Of a stretch of 64,000 nucleotides of DNA, positions 40,226 to 49,361 are shown one piece after another. Positions within the stretch are counted from its first letter, which is position 1. Each line of letters begins with the position of its first letter. The notes below the pieces were generated by a model, which saw nothing but the letters and a program-made list of their open reading frames with translations, ran no database searches and was not told where the DNA came from. This DNA is from Arminella tubonensis. Lineage in GTDB: Bacteria; Pseudomonadota; Alphaproteobacteria; Rhizobiales; Rhizobiaceae. The position numbers were made by a program, and so were the translations under genes. Location: the NCBI RefSeq assembly GCF_003240585.1, contig NZ_PCDP01000038.1, forward strand, positions 186,001 to 250,000, given 5' to 3'.

Positions 40226-41185
40226 ATGGCTCTTCCTTCCATCCTGACGAACAATCTCAGGCTGCCTGTCGTAGCCTCGCCGCTGTTCATCATCTCGCAT
40301 CCGGCCCTCACGCTCGCGCAATGCAAGACAGGCGTCGTCGGCGCTTTTCCCGCACTCAACGCCCGCCCCGAGAGCCAGCTTGACGAGTGGCTGGCGATGA
40401 TCACCGAGGAGCTTGGCGCCCATGACGCCGCTAATCCGGAACGACCGGCGGCGCCTTTTGCGGTCAACCAGATCGTCCACGCATCCAACAAGCGGCTGGA
40501 GCACGACCTGGCGCTTTGCGTCAAATACAAGGTGCCGATCGTGATCTCCTCGCTCGGGGCTGTGCCGGAGGTCAATGCGGCGATCCACTCGTATGGCGGC
40601 ATCGTGCTGCACGACGTCATCAACAATCGCCATGCCAATTCGGCGATCCGCAAGGGCGCCGACGGGCTGATCGCGGTTGCGGCCGGCGCCGGCGGACATG
40701 CGGGCACGCTGTCGCCCTTTGCCCTCGTCCAGGAAATCCGCGAATGGTTCGACGGGCCGCTGCTTTTGGCAGGGGCGATCGCCACGGGCGGCGCGATCCT
40801 CGCCGCGCAGGCCATGGGCGCCGACATGGCCTATATCGGCTCGCCCTTCATCGCGACCGCGGAGGCGCGCGCTGCAGACGCCTACAAGCAGGCGATCATC
40901 GAAGGCAGCGCCGGCGACATCGTCTATTCCAACTATTTCACCGGCGTCCACGGCAACTATCTGAAACCCTCGATCCTTGCCGCCGGTCTCGACCCGGACA
41001 AATTGCCGGAGGCCGATCCCTCGAAGATGGATTTCGAGCAGGCGACGACCGGCTCGAAAGCCTGGAAGGACATCTGGGGCTCCGGCCAGGGGATCGGCGC
41101 GGTAAAAGCCATCGAACCCGTTGCCGCGCTGGTCGATAGGCTGGAGCGGGAATATCAGGAGGTACGAGCCCGGCTGGCGGTCTAG
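40226..41185 (+). CDS. NAD(P)H-dependent flavin oxidoreductase / nitronate monooxygenase family
   Basis: 319 residues, FMN TIM-barrel of the nitronate monooxygenase (2-nitropropane dioxygenase) family. Motifs: RLPVVASPLFIIS, the FMN-binding AAGAGGHAGTLSPFALVQEI with the catalytic-type His, and GAIATGGAILAAQAMGADMAYIGSPF. Members oxidise nitronates or reduce quinones or enones; the substrate is unknown. The start at 40226 is favoured over an in-frame ATG three codons upstream. A palindrome upstream hints at control with fatty-acid genes. Confidence 0.85.
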   Translation: MALPSILTNNLRLPVVASPLFIISHPALTLAQCKTGVVGAFPALNARPESQLDEWLAMITEELGAHDAANPERPAAPFAVNQIVHASNKRLEHDLALCVKYKVPIVISSLGAVPEVNAAIHSYGGIVLHDVINNRHANSAIRKGADGLIAVAAGAGGHAGTLSPFALVQEIREWFDGPLLLAGAIATGGAILAAQAMGADMAYIGSPFIATAEARAADAYKQAIIEGSAGDIVYSNYFTGVHGNYLKPSILAAGLDPDKLPEADPSKMDFEQATTGSKAWKDIWGSGQGIGAVKAIEPVAALVDRLEREYQEVRARLAV

Positions 41186-41300
41186 GACGAAAGACGGCAG
41201 CGCTTTTTTGACGATCGACAAACAGAGCGCTTGAAATCTCGGCGCATAGACTGTATCAGCGCCATGCAAATCGCCCGGCCTTCAATGATGGCCGCGAGAT

Positions 41301-41376
41301 GCCGCTTTAGCTCAGGTGGTAGAGCACATCATTCGTAATGATGGGGTCGCAGGTTCGAGTCCTGCAAGCGGCACCA
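41301..41376 (+). tRNA. tRNA-Thr (anticodon CGT)
   Basis: Starts GCCGCTTTAGCTC and ends AAGCGGCACCA, a 7-base-pair acceptor stem with encoded CCA. The anticodon loop TTCGTAA gives CGT for threonine, and the T arm is CAGGTTCGAGTCCTG. It is 76 bases long. Confidence 0.96.
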
Positions 41377-41619
41377 AATATTTTCAGAAAAGCTAGACTT
41401 TACGGCGCGTTAAGCGCTCCACGCGATTTTCAACCCCTTGTTGTCCAACTCTATCGCCGGTACCTCAGCGAATTAAATTTCATTGAAACCTTTGTAGGTG
41501 AGCACGCCTTCGCGTTTTGGTACCTGAAATTTCTTTTGGGAGATGTCGGAATCTGCTTCTGTCGTCCGTCCTTGGATCGATGCGCCAGGAGATAACATGG
41601 CCGAATGGGAGTGAAGTAC

Positions 41620-42027
41620 ATGGGCAAAACAATTGCGATTCTAATGGGTCGGCTGATTTTCGGCGCTCTCTTTGTCATGGCGACCAGCTTCAAATTCTTT
41701 GACATGCGAGGGACTGCCGATTTCATTGCGGCGGCTGGCTTTCCCCTCCCGTTTTTCCTCGCCTGGATCGCGGCCTTCCTTGAGCTTGCGCTCGCATTGG
41801 CGTTCCTAAGCGGTTTTATGTTTTCGCAGGCTGCACTGCTTGCTGGGATCTACGTGATATTTCTCGCTTTCTCATTCCACGGCCCAGGGCGCTGGTCCTC
41901 TAACCAGGCCGAGTTCGGTTTTTTCGTCGATCACTTCACGTTTCTGGCCGGCCTGCTATTCGCAGCCGTTCACGGGCCGGGCGAGACCTTGGTCTGGAAA
42001 CCCGGCCGTTTGAAAAAACTCGCCTAG
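41620..42027 (+). CDS. DoxX family membrane protein
   Basis: 135 residues with four membrane segments and the DoxX pattern: GRLIFGALFVMATSFKFFD, FIAAAGFPLPFFLAWIAAFLELALALAFLSG and FFVDHFTFLAGLLFAAVHGPG. These small proteins relate to quinone or thiosulfate redox in some organisms, but most have unknown roles. The start at 41620 follows GGGAGTGAAG; an in-frame ATG five codons earlier is possible. The 243 bases between it and tRNA-Thr hold no recognisable feature. Confidence 0.8.
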   Translation: MGKTIAILMGRLIFGALFVMATSFKFFDMRGTADFIAAAGFPLPFFLAWIAAFLELALALAFLSGFMFSQAALLAGIYVIFLAFSFHGPGRWSSNQAEFGFFVDHFTFLAGLLFAAVHGPGETLVWKPGRLKKLA

Positions 42028-42077
42028 TGCGCATCATGTCGGATACTGCGATACCGCTTGCGAAGCGGCTGCCACAA

Positions 42078-42749
42078 TCATTGCCCGAGGTTTTGCGGCT
42101 CTATTGCGTGGCTGCGCTCGTAGTCCATTGTTTGAAGCGCAACAGGGAACGAGAACTCCGCCATGCCTTGTCGGTAATGGCTAACGGTCTTAACAATTCT
42201 CCCAGAAGCACTCGAAACCCATGCGTCAAGGGAAGCTTCCCAACCACTTCGCCGCCAGCCGGCTGCGTAACGGAGTGCCGGTTCTCCAAGGACGGTTTCG
42301 ACGCCTTGGTATTGGCAAGATGTAAGAACCGGAAGACCTGTGAGAGCATCGATCGTCGTGTGTATCGGCAGTCTCGGATAACCGTTCCAAGGGCTTTCTT
42401 CGATCTTTTCGAAGAAACCACGATCGATAACGCGCGCCTGGAGAAACAATCTCGTGTTCCCGTTGGGGTATAGTTCATAGATATTCGAAGTCATACGCCC
42501 CGAATTATTCAGTCGTTCGTAAGCTCGGTTCAGATCATAGCAAGACTTGTCTTCCAAGCCGATGTTCGGGTCGCCTGTTGACCGATCGTCGCCTGGCCAT
42601 GCCGGAAGCACTGATAACGTCATTGACGCGATAAAGATCGGAAGAGCGAAAAAACCGCGCACTGCGCCTCTCAAAAAGTGTGGAGTGTCTTTTGTGTAGT
42701 CAAAAAATTCATCGATTGCTATCCATTTGACCGGCCTTCTCAAAAACAT
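42078..42749 (-). CDS. Hypothetical exported protein
   Basis: 223 residues. A hydrophobic segment near residue 30 (GFFALPIFIASMTLSVLPAW) may be a signal anchor; the rest is polar with two cysteines (KSCYDLN, TSCQYQG) and would lie outside the cytoplasm. I do not recognise it. No good ribosome site precedes the ATG at 42749, so the start is uncertain. Base composition is lower in GC than most genes here, and it lies near tRNA-Thr, which may point to transfer. Confidence 0.5.
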   Translation of the reverse strand: MFLRRPVKWIAIDEFFDYTKDTPHFLRGAVRGFFALPIFIASMTLSVLPAWPGDDRSTGDPNIGLEDKSCYDLNRAYERLNNSGRMTSNIYELYPNGNTRLFLQARVIDRGFFEKIEESPWNGYPRLPIHTTIDALTGLPVLTSCQYQGVETVLGEPALRYAAGWRRSGWEASLDAWVSSASGRIVKTVSHYRQGMAEFSFPVALQTMDYERSHAIEPQNLGQ

Positions 42750-42901
42750 TGTAAGAAATGCGAATGATGTTTTTCTAAAAGCCTATGAAGATGTGGCGGG
42801 TTAATTTCTCAGGATCCCTATTCCTTTGCAGTATTCAGCGTCCCACTTCGCGCGGCTTCAAAGAGTGGGTCGCGCTAATCCCACCCGCTATCCACACGAC
42901 A

Positions 42902-43171
42902 TCACCGACAAACCAACCGGCATCTCACCCTGCCATCCCCGGCGATTTCCTCTGATATTTCGACTGCGCGGTCGATGTCGCCGCGGTAGCGGACGCGGCC
43001 TTCGAGGATGACGTAGGAGCCCATGGTCGAGACGGTTATTTCAGAGGCATTGATATCGTAGGCCGACTTCAGTGCCGATTTCACGACGGACTGCAGCGTC
43101 ATCGTGCCTCCACCGGTCCCGTGAGCGTCATCGTCGTCCATATCCGGGTCGATGTCTGGAAATTGCTGCAA
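42902..43171 (-). CDS. BON domain protein
   Basis: 89 residues: an acidic start (DIDPDMDDDDAHGTGGG) and one BON domain (LQSVVKSALKSAYDINASEITVSTMGSYVILEGRVRYRGDIDRAVEISEEI). BON domains bind phospholipid or act in osmotic-shock proteins such as OsmY. There is no signal peptide, so it is probably cytosolic. It lies between the hypothetical gene and the LysR regulator. Confidence 0.75.
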   Translation of the reverse strand: MQQFPDIDPDMDDDDAHGTGGGTMTLQSVVKSALKSAYDINASEITVSTMGSYVILEGRVRYRGDIDRAVEISEEIAGDGRVRCRLVCR

Positions 43172-43287
43172 TGTCGCGACCTTCCGGTTTTACAACGGTA
43201 TCTGATAGCACTGAATTCCTGAAATCCTATAACGCCCGAGCGGCTATTTCGTTGCGTCAAACCAGCGCGCCGCCGCCCTGCGCCGCT

Positions 43288-44511
43288 CTATCTGTCGTCA
43301 ACGATCTCAGCCACTGCCGCCCTGATCAACCGGCAGGCGTCGAGCGAGGCTTTTCGGCCGTTATGCGCGAGGTGATAGGATAGCGGTATCGCTTGATCCA
43401 GAGCGACGATGCGGACCTTGTGGCCGATCGGTTCGGCGCTCACCCGTCCCAGAAACGAGACATAGCCATGGGTGGCAACGAGGTCGACGATGACGGGAAG
43501 GCTGTCAGCGGCTGTGATATCTCGGCTGCGATCCCGCTGGCGTTCACCACCGCCATCGGCATAGGCCATTGCCGCGTGCCCGATGCCGGTGCGGGAACTG
43601 GCAAGGCACAGTGGGTGGTTCTCGACCAGTTCGGAGACGGTCGCCTCAACGCTTTCGGGTGGCGCGATCGCCACCATTTCGGTGGCCAGAAGTTCCATAT
43701 GTTCGAAAGCGGCGAGCCCGAAGACGGAATCGAGGATGGCGACGTCTATGCGGCCGGATTTCAACGCCTCGCGCAGATCGTCGGCGGTCATCGACACCAG
43801 CGAGATCGTGTTCCTGTTGCCACTGGCGTTCCAGCGCGAGACGAGCATGCCGAGGCAGCGAGCAACCCAGCTTTCAGAGCCGGTCGGGATGATCGAGCCG
43901 ATGCGGACAGCGCGGGCGACGCGCTGAAAGCGTTCGTCGGCCGAGGATTTCATTTCGCTCCAGGCGTGGCTGATCGATGACAGAATGGTGTAGGCCTGCC
44001 TGCCCGTCTCCGTGAGAACTGAACCCTGCGCCTGGCGCTCGAACAGACGGCAGCCGAGCAGGGCTTCGAAATTGGCGATCTGCAACGAGAGTTGCGGCTG
44101 GCCGAGCTTGAGCCTTCGGGCGGCGCGGTTGATGCTGCCCTGATCCGCGACTTCTAGAAAGCGCTCGATCGTGGCGATCTTCAGCGGGAAACGGGAGGCC
44201 CAGTGAGGATAGGTCTCGCCCGAGGGCGGATCGGCCGCCAGAGCGGAAAGCTCACGCAATCCCGACAGGATGGGCTGCAGCCCTTTTTGCACTTTGGAAC
44301 TGGCCAACAGGGTCGCAAGCTCGCCCGACGTGCGTTCGACGAGCTTCATCGCCAGTTCGGTTTCCAGCCGCCGCAGCATGCCGGATACAGTCGATGCCGA
44401 GAGAGAAAACTGGCGGCCAGTTTCGCGGACCGAGCCGAGAGAGAAGACCGTGTCGGCGATATACAGTGCTCCGAGATGCACGTCTTTTCCTTCTGTCTCT
44501 TGCTGGTCCAA
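43288..44511 (-). CDS. LysR-type regulator with two N-terminal HTH domains
   Basis: 407 residues, about 100 more than the family norm. A first HTH-like unit lies at residues 12-62 (GSVRETGRQFSLSASTVSGMLRRLETELAMKLVER) and a second, typical LysR HTH at 112-170 (FLEVADQGSINRAARRLKLGQPQLSLQIANFEALLGCRLFER). The usual periplasmic-binding-like effector domain follows. It is divergent from the osmoprotectant ABC operon and probably controls it. A dyad, AAATTG-N5-CAATTT, lies between them at 44700-44716. Confidence 0.82.
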   Translation of the reverse strand: MDQQETEGKDVHLGALYIADTVFSLGSVRETGRQFSLSASTVSGMLRRLETELAMKLVERTSGELATLLASSKVQKGLQPILSGLRELSALAADPPSGETYPHWASRFPLKIATIERFLEVADQGSINRAARRLKLGQPQLSLQIANFEALLGCRLFERQAQGSVLTETGRQAYTILSSISHAWSEMKSSADERFQRVARAVRIGSIIPTGSESWVARCLGMLVSRWNASGNRNTISLVSMTADDLREALKSGRIDVAILDSVFGLAAFEHMELLATEMVAIAPPESVEATVSELVENHPLCLASSRTGIGHAAMAYADGGGERQRDRSRDITAADSLPVIVDLVATHGYVSFLGRVSAEPIGHKVRIVALDQAIPLSYHLAHNGRKASLDACRLIRAAVAEIVDDR

Positions 44512-44925
44512 CAGCCGGATCTTGATGCGCGAACATATGGTGTGTTCGCTAAAAAAGATATCCCAAACATGTCATGCTATGTTTATCGTTTCTCCCAGTG
44601 CTTCACCGATCCCCGTTCATTTGCCCGCCAGAGGTGACAGGAGGATTGGAACAGCGCCGAAAGAGCTGTGGGAACAAAAACAAACGCGCTAACCCTATAA
44701 AATTGAAATGCAATTTCGCGCATATAGCGGCAACGCTCGCCATAATCGCGCCGCGACTGCAATTGACGGGTCGGCGTACATCGATTTTTCCGCGATGAAC
44801 GCTACTTCTTCGACGCAGGCAGGCGGCCCGAAGGGCTCGCGGCAGAAAGACTATGCGTCCGGGGACCGGCCTTGGCTCGGGCGGACGCAAGAGACATCGG
44901 TTCAAACGGGGTAAAGGGAAACACC
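44512..44925. other. Divergent control region between LysR gene and yehZ-type operon
   Basis: This 414-base region has no supported gene. An AT-rich stretch with the dyad AAATTG-N5-CAATTT (44700-44716) is the best candidate for a LysR operator. No clear -35/-10 pair was found. Confidence 0.45.
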
Positions 44926-45834
44926 ATGTTGAAGAAACTCGCAATCGCCGCCTCGCTGGCGGCCTTCGTTGCCAGCGGCGCCAGCGCCGCCGACGTCGTC
45001 GTGTCCTCGAAGATCGACACTGAAGGCACGCTGCTGGGCAACATCATCCTCCTGTCGCTCAATGCCAACGGCATCAAGGCGCAGGATCGCATCGCACTCG
45101 GCACCACGCCGGTCCTGCGCAAGGCGATCACATCAGGCGAAATCGACATCTATGCCGAATATACCGGCAATGCCGGTTTCTTTTTCAACAAGGCCGACGA
45201 TGCCGCGTGGAAGAAGAATGACGCCGGCTACGAGCTCGCAAAGAAGCTCGACTACGATGCCAACAAGATCGTCTGGCTGACGCCGTCGCCCGCCAACAAC
45301 ACCTGGGCGATTGCCGTGCGCAACGATGTTGCCGGTCCGAACAAGCTGAAGACCATGTCCGACTTCGGCAAATGGGTCTCCGGCGGCGGCAAGGTCGAAC
45401 TTGCGGCCTCCTCGGAGTTCGTAAACTCGGCAGCGGCGCTCCCGGCCTTCCAGACGACCTATAACTTCAAGATCAAGCCGGACCAAACGATCGTCCTTTC
45501 GGGCGGTGACACGGCAGCGACCATCAAGGCGGCGGCAGACCAGACCAACGGCGTCAACACCGCCATGGTCTACGGCACCGACGGGGCGATCGAAGCCGCC
45601 GAGCTGACGGTGCTCGAAGACGACAAGAGCGTGCAGCCGGTCTACGCGCCGACCCCGATCATTCGCGAAGCTGTTCTGAAAGCCAATCCGAAGATCGAGG
45701 AAGTGCTCGCCCCGATCTTCAAGGGTCTCACTGCCGACGAGCTGCGCAAGCTTAACGGTCGCATCCAGGTGGATGGCGAGCCGGCGAAGACGGTTGCCGA
45801 ATCCTACCTGAAGGAAAAGGGCTTCCTGAAGTAG
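44926..45834 (+). CDS. yehZ: Osmoprotectant-type ABC transporter substrate-binding protein (YehZ/OsmF type)
   Basis: 302 residues: signal peptide (MLKKLAIAASLAAFVASGAS, cut near ASAAD) and an OpuAC-like binding domain (KIDTEGTLLGNIILLSLNANGIKAQDRIALG, EIDIYAEYTGNAGFFF). The family binds glycine betaine, choline or related compounds; YehZ-type members have low affinity. Gene order binding protein, permease, ATPase, permease equals E. coli yehZYXW. The ATG follows AAAGGGAAA. A strong hairpin (45856-45887) separates it from the next gene. Confidence 0.85.
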   Translation: MLKKLAIAASLAAFVASGASAADVVVSSKIDTEGTLLGNIILLSLNANGIKAQDRIALGTTPVLRKAITSGEIDIYAEYTGNAGFFFNKADDAAWKKNDAGYELAKKLDYDANKIVWLTPSPANNTWAIAVRNDVAGPNKLKTMSDFGKWVSGGGKVELAASSEFVNSAAALPAFQTTYNFKIKPDQTIVLSGGDTAATIKAAADQTNGVNTAMVYGTDGAIEAAELTVLEDDKSVQPVYAPTPIIREAVLKANPKIEEVLAPIFKGLTADELRKLNGRIQVDGEPAKTVAESYLKEKGFLK

Positions 45835-45855
45835 TCTGAAGCTGATCAAACGTCT

Positions 45856-45887
45856 CGCGGCCCCGCATCGACAAGATCGGGGCCGCG
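45856..45887 (+). terminator. Intercistronic hairpin after binding-protein gene
   Basis: CGCGGCCCCG (45856-45865) and CGGGGCCGCG (45878-45887) form a perfect 10-base-pair stem, followed by GATTTTCC. It lies inside the operon. It probably reduces read-through or protects the 3' end, so that binding protein is made in excess of the membrane parts. Confidence 0.65.
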
Positions 45888-45914
45888 GATTTTCCGACCG
45901 ATGGAGCCTGACTG

Positions 45915-47081
45915 ATGGAAGAAGCGCAAGCGGTCCCTAAAATGGACCGCCTCGGATTGGTCCTCGTGGCCGCAGGTGCCGCGGCGACGGCGTCGATGCC
46001 GTTCATTATCGTCAAGGCCAATCGCATCGCTTCCGGCAAGCCATTGCTGCTGACCCAACTGCTCGCCCAGCCTGTCGCCATCGCGCTCCTCATGCTGCTG
46101 CTCGCGACCGGTCTTGCGGCAGTCTTCGTGCGGAACCCGTTTCCCCGCCTTGGCATTGCGACCCTTACGATAGGTGTGCTCTTCCTCGCGATCGGCCTGG
46201 TATCGACGGCGGCCACGCCTGTCGGCAGCGCTTCGGCGCGCATTACGCCCGGAGGCGCCTTCTGGGCCATTCTTGCCGTTGTCGGCCTGGTGATCTCCGA
46301 CGCGCTGGTCAAGATCCAGCTTACCCCATGGATGCGGGTGGCATCGCTCGTTGTCTACTCGGCCCTGCTCGGGATATTCCTGTTCTCGGGCCTCCTCGAC
46401 AGCCTGTCGATCATGAAGGAATTCGCCATCCGCGCCGACCAGTTCTGGGGCGAGGCGCTCGGGCATCTGTTCCTGGCATTCGGGTCGGTGGCGATCGCGA
46501 TCGTGCTCGCCTTGCCGCTCGGCATCTTCTGCTTCTGGGTGCCGAAACTGCGCGCCGTCGTGCTGCAGCTTTTGAGCCTGGTACAGACCATTCCGAGCCT
46601 TGCGCTGTTCGGCCTGCTGATGCTGCCGCTCGGCTATATCTCGACGCATGTGCCAGGGGCTGCCGAGCTTGGCATCCGCGGCATCGGTGCCGCGCCCGCG
46701 TTGATCGCCCTCGTGCTCTATTCGCTGCTGCCGATCGTCGCAAATACGGTCGTCGGGCTCGAAGGCGTCGACCCCTCGGTGCGCGACGCAGCGTCGGGAA
46801 TGGGGCTGACACGGCGGCAGGTGCTCACCCGCATCGACCTGCCCCTCGCCTTCCCGGTGATCCTGACCGGTATCCGCATCGTGCTGGTGCAGGCGATCGG
46901 CCTCGTCACGGTGGCCGCCCTCATCGGCGGCGGCGGTTTTGGCCTCTTCATCTTCCAGGGACTTGGCCAGACGGCAATGGACCTCGTACTGCTCGGCGCA
47001 GTGCCGACCGTTTTCCTCGCCTTCTCATCGGCCGTCATCCTCGATGCGGTCATCGACACCATCCGGGGGCAACGCCCATGA
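45915..47081 (+). CDS. yehY: Osmoprotectant ABC transporter permease, long form (YehY type)
   Basis: 388 residues, about 9 membrane segments. The N-terminal 160 residues add several extra helices before the usual permease part, as in E. coli YehY (385 residues). The permease signature is VDPSVRDAASGMGLTRRQVLTRIDLPLAFPVILTGI (EAA loop). It pairs with the second permease YehW-type protein. The stop overlaps the ATPase start by four bases. Confidence 0.85.
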   Translation: MEEAQAVPKMDRLGLVLVAAGAAATASMPFIIVKANRIASGKPLLLTQLLAQPVAIALLMLLLATGLAAVFVRNPFPRLGIATLTIGVLFLAIGLVSTAATPVGSASARITPGGAFWAILAVVGLVISDALVKIQLTPWMRVASLVVYSALLGIFLFSGLLDSLSIMKEFAIRADQFWGEALGHLFLAFGSVAIAIVLALPLGIFCFWVPKLRAVVLQLLSLVQTIPSLALFGLLMLPLGYISTHVPGAAELGIRGIGAAPALIALVLYSLLPIVANTVVGLEGVDPSVRDAASGMGLTRRQVLTRIDLPLAFPVILTGIRIVLVQAIGLVTVAALIGGGGFGLFIFQGLGQTAMDLVLLGAVPTVFLAFSSAVILDAVIDTIRGQRP

Positions 47082-48043
47082 CCACCACGCCTGCGACTGA
47101 AAACATGATCGAACTGAGGAACGTGACCAAGCGCTACGGCGCTGCGACCGTAGTCGACGACGTGACGATGTCCGTTCGGCGCGGAAGTATCACTGTGATC
47201 GTCGGCACGTCGGGTTCCGGGAAATCGACGCTGATGCGGATGATCAACCGGCTGGTGCCGATCACCAGCGGGCATATTTCGGTCGATGGCAAGGACGTTA
47301 TGGACGTTCCGGCAACCGAGCTCCGCCGCAGCATCGGCTATGCGATCCAGGGACATGGGCTATTTCCGCACCGGACGGTCGCGCAAAACATCGCGACCGT
47401 GCCGCAGCTGCTCGGGTGGGACAAGGCGCGCATGGACCGCCGCGTCGAGGAACTGCTCGCTCTCTTTCGTCTCGATGCCGCGACCTTTGCCGACAAGTAT
47501 CCACATCAGCTTTCCGGCGGCCAGCAGCAGCGCGTCGGCGTCGCGCGGGCACTTGCCGCGGAACCCGAGGTGCTGCTGATGGACGAACCTTTCGGTGCAC
47601 TCGATCCCGTCATCCGCGGCAAGGCGCAGGACGATCTGCTGGCGATCCAAAGGCAGTTCGGCACGACGATTATCCTTGTCACCCACGACATGGACGAGGC
47701 CTTCCATCTCGGCGACCTCATCGCGGTCATGAGCGAGGGCAAGCTGCTGCAATGTTCGACGCCCGAGAAAATCCTGACCGAACCGGCCGATCCGTTCGTG
47801 CAGCAGCTGACAGGAACCTCCGACCGAGCGCTGAAGCTGATGTCGCTGCTGCCGCTGAAGGAGAGCATGCAGCCGATCAAGCCCGGGCTGACCTACGGCC
47901 TGTCGGAGACGCTGAACCTGCGGGACGCGCTTGCCGAAATGATCTGGCAGGGGGTCGACGAGGTCGCGGTCGAGAACACGGCCAAGGCGCCTGTCGGCTC
48001 GATCTCGATGGAGCGGCTGCTGCAGCTAGGCAAGAGATCATGA
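47078..48043 (+). CDS. yehX: Osmoprotectant ABC transporter ATP-binding protein (YehX type)
   Basis: 321 residues. Walker A is GTSGSGKSTLMRMINR (residue 42), the signature motif LSGGQQQRVGVARAL and Walker B VLLMDEPFGALDP. After the ATPase a C-terminal extension of about 80 residues is present; it looks like a partial CBS region. The start ATGA overlaps the yehY-type stop, and its own stop overlaps the next gene, so translation is coupled along the operon. Confidence 0.9.
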   Translation: MTTTPATENMIELRNVTKRYGAATVVDDVTMSVRRGSITVIVGTSGSGKSTLMRMINRLVPITSGHISVDGKDVMDVPATELRRSIGYAIQGHGLFPHRTVAQNIATVPQLLGWDKARMDRRVEELLALFRLDAATFADKYPHQLSGGQQQRVGVARALAAEPEVLLMDEPFGALDPVIRGKAQDDLLAIQRQFGTTIILVTHDMDEAFHLGDLIAVMSEGKLLQCSTPEKILTEPADPFVQQLTGTSDRALKLMSLLPLKESMQPIKPGLTYGLSETLNLRDALAEMIWQGVDEVAVENTAKAPVGSISMERLLQLGKRS

Positions 48044-48792
48044 GGCTGATGCTTGCCAACACCTTTCGCGTCGCGGCGTTGGCGCTATTGCTGGTGCTGC
48101 TTTTCAGGACAGAGTGGCTGACGCCGCTGCTCGCGCCGCTGACGAACTTCAATGCCCCGCCGATCTACACCCAGAACAGCCTTGCATGGCTTGCTGCATA
48201 TCACCTCGAACTCGTGGCGGCGTCGATCATCGGCAGCGCCGTGCTGGCCGTGCTCGGGGGCATCTTCGTCACCCGCAAGAGCGGCGCCGATTTCCTGCCG
48301 CTGACACGCGCGATCGCCAATGCCGGGCAGACGTTTCCACCGGTCGCCGTGCTGGCACTCGCTGTTCCGGCTACCGGGTTCGGCATGGCGCCAACTTTGA
48401 TCGCGCTGTTTCTCTATGGATTGCTGCCGATTTTCGAGAACACCGTTTCGGGGCTGCAGCAAGTGCCCGCTTCGATCATCGATGCTGCCGACGGGATGGG
48501 AATGAGCCCGCGCCAACGGCTGTTTTCCATCGAACTGCCGCTCGCCATGCCGCTTATCTTAGAAGGCCTGAAGGTCGCTACCGTCATCAATATCGGCACG
48601 GCGACAATCGGCTCGACGGTGGCGGCAAAGGGGCTCGGGGAGGTGATCATCGCCGGCCTGATCTCCGACAACACAGCCTTCATCCTCCAGGGCGGCCTGA
48701 TCGTCGGCCTGATGGCGGTGCTTATCTATGACGCCATGGGGCAGATCGAAGGCGTGATCAACAGGCGAATCGGCGTACGCGCTTCCGAATAG
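48040..48792 (+). CDS. yehW: Osmoprotectant ABC transporter permease, short form (YehW type)
   Basis: 250 residues with about six membrane segments and the EAA loop VPASIIDAADGMGMSPRQRLFSIELPLAMPLILEGL. It forms the second half of the transport channel with the long permease. It overlaps the ATPase gene by four bases and is the last gene of the operon. No clear terminator follows. Confidence 0.88.
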   Translation: MRLMLANTFRVAALALLLVLLFRTEWLTPLLAPLTNFNAPPIYTQNSLAWLAAYHLELVAASIIGSAVLAVLGGIFVTRKSGADFLPLTRAIANAGQTFPPVAVLALAVPATGFGMAPTLIALFLYGLLPIFENTVSGLQQVPASIIDAADGMGMSPRQRLFSIELPLAMPLILEGLKVATVINIGTATIGSTVAAKGLGEVIIAGLISDNTAFILQGGLIVGLMAVLIYDAMGQIEGVINRRIGVRASE

Positions 48793-48897
48793 CGAAGCCA
48801 AACCCTTGTTTTCATGCGGCGTTAATCGAAACTGCTACGCATTATTCGATGACATGCATTAGGATGCGGATTCGGAGCTGGCAACGGGAGGCTGCCC

Positions 48898-49293
48898 TTG
48901 GCGAAGATGATCCATTCGATGATCCGCGTGCTCGACGAAGCGCGCTCGGTCGAATTCTACGGCAAAGCATTTGGCTTGACGGTCGCCGACCGAATTGCCT
49001 TCGAGACGTTTACCCTTGTCTATCTCAGCAATCGTGACAGCAGTTTCGAACTGGAACTCACTATCAACCAGGGCCGCATCGAACCCTATCCGCTCGGAAA
49101 TGCCTATGGGCACCTGGCGGTGTCGGTCAATGAGGTTCGGGAAGAACATGAGCGCCTGACGAAACTCGGCCTCAAGCCCGGCGATCTCATCGAGCTGAAC
49201 CGTGATGGGAGGCTATTTGCGCTGTTCTTCTTCGTAACCGATCCGGATGGCTACAAAATCGAAGTGCTGCAGCGTCACGGCCGCTTCCAATAG
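48898..49293 (+). CDS. Glyoxalase I-like VOC family protein
   Basis: 131 residues with two beta-alpha-beta-beta-beta modules. Likely metal ligands of glyoxalase I are present: His in MIHSMIRVLD, Glu in FELELT, His in YGHLAVSV and Glu in GYKIEVLQ. The length fits bacterial lactoylglutathione lyase, which detoxifies methylglyoxal with glutathione; some relatives differ in substrate. The start codon is TTG at 48898, with GGGAGG upstream. Confidence 0.78.
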   Translation: MAKMIHSMIRVLDEARSVEFYGKAFGLTVADRIAFETFTLVYLSNRDSSFELELTINQGRIEPYPLGNAYGHLAVSVNEVREEHERLTKLGLKPGDLIELNRDGRLFALFFFVTDPDGYKIEVLQRHGRFQ

Positions 49294-49361
49294 CGGTATA
49301 GCTAAGGAAAAGGACCCGCTCACAGCGTGAACGAGGCCAATTTTTATTACAATTTCAGTGT

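Noticed and set aside
41338..41595. 85-residue ORF starting inside tRNA-Thr
   Set aside because: It begins within the tRNA gene and has no protein features. I also looked here for an integrase or a repeated tRNA end and found none.
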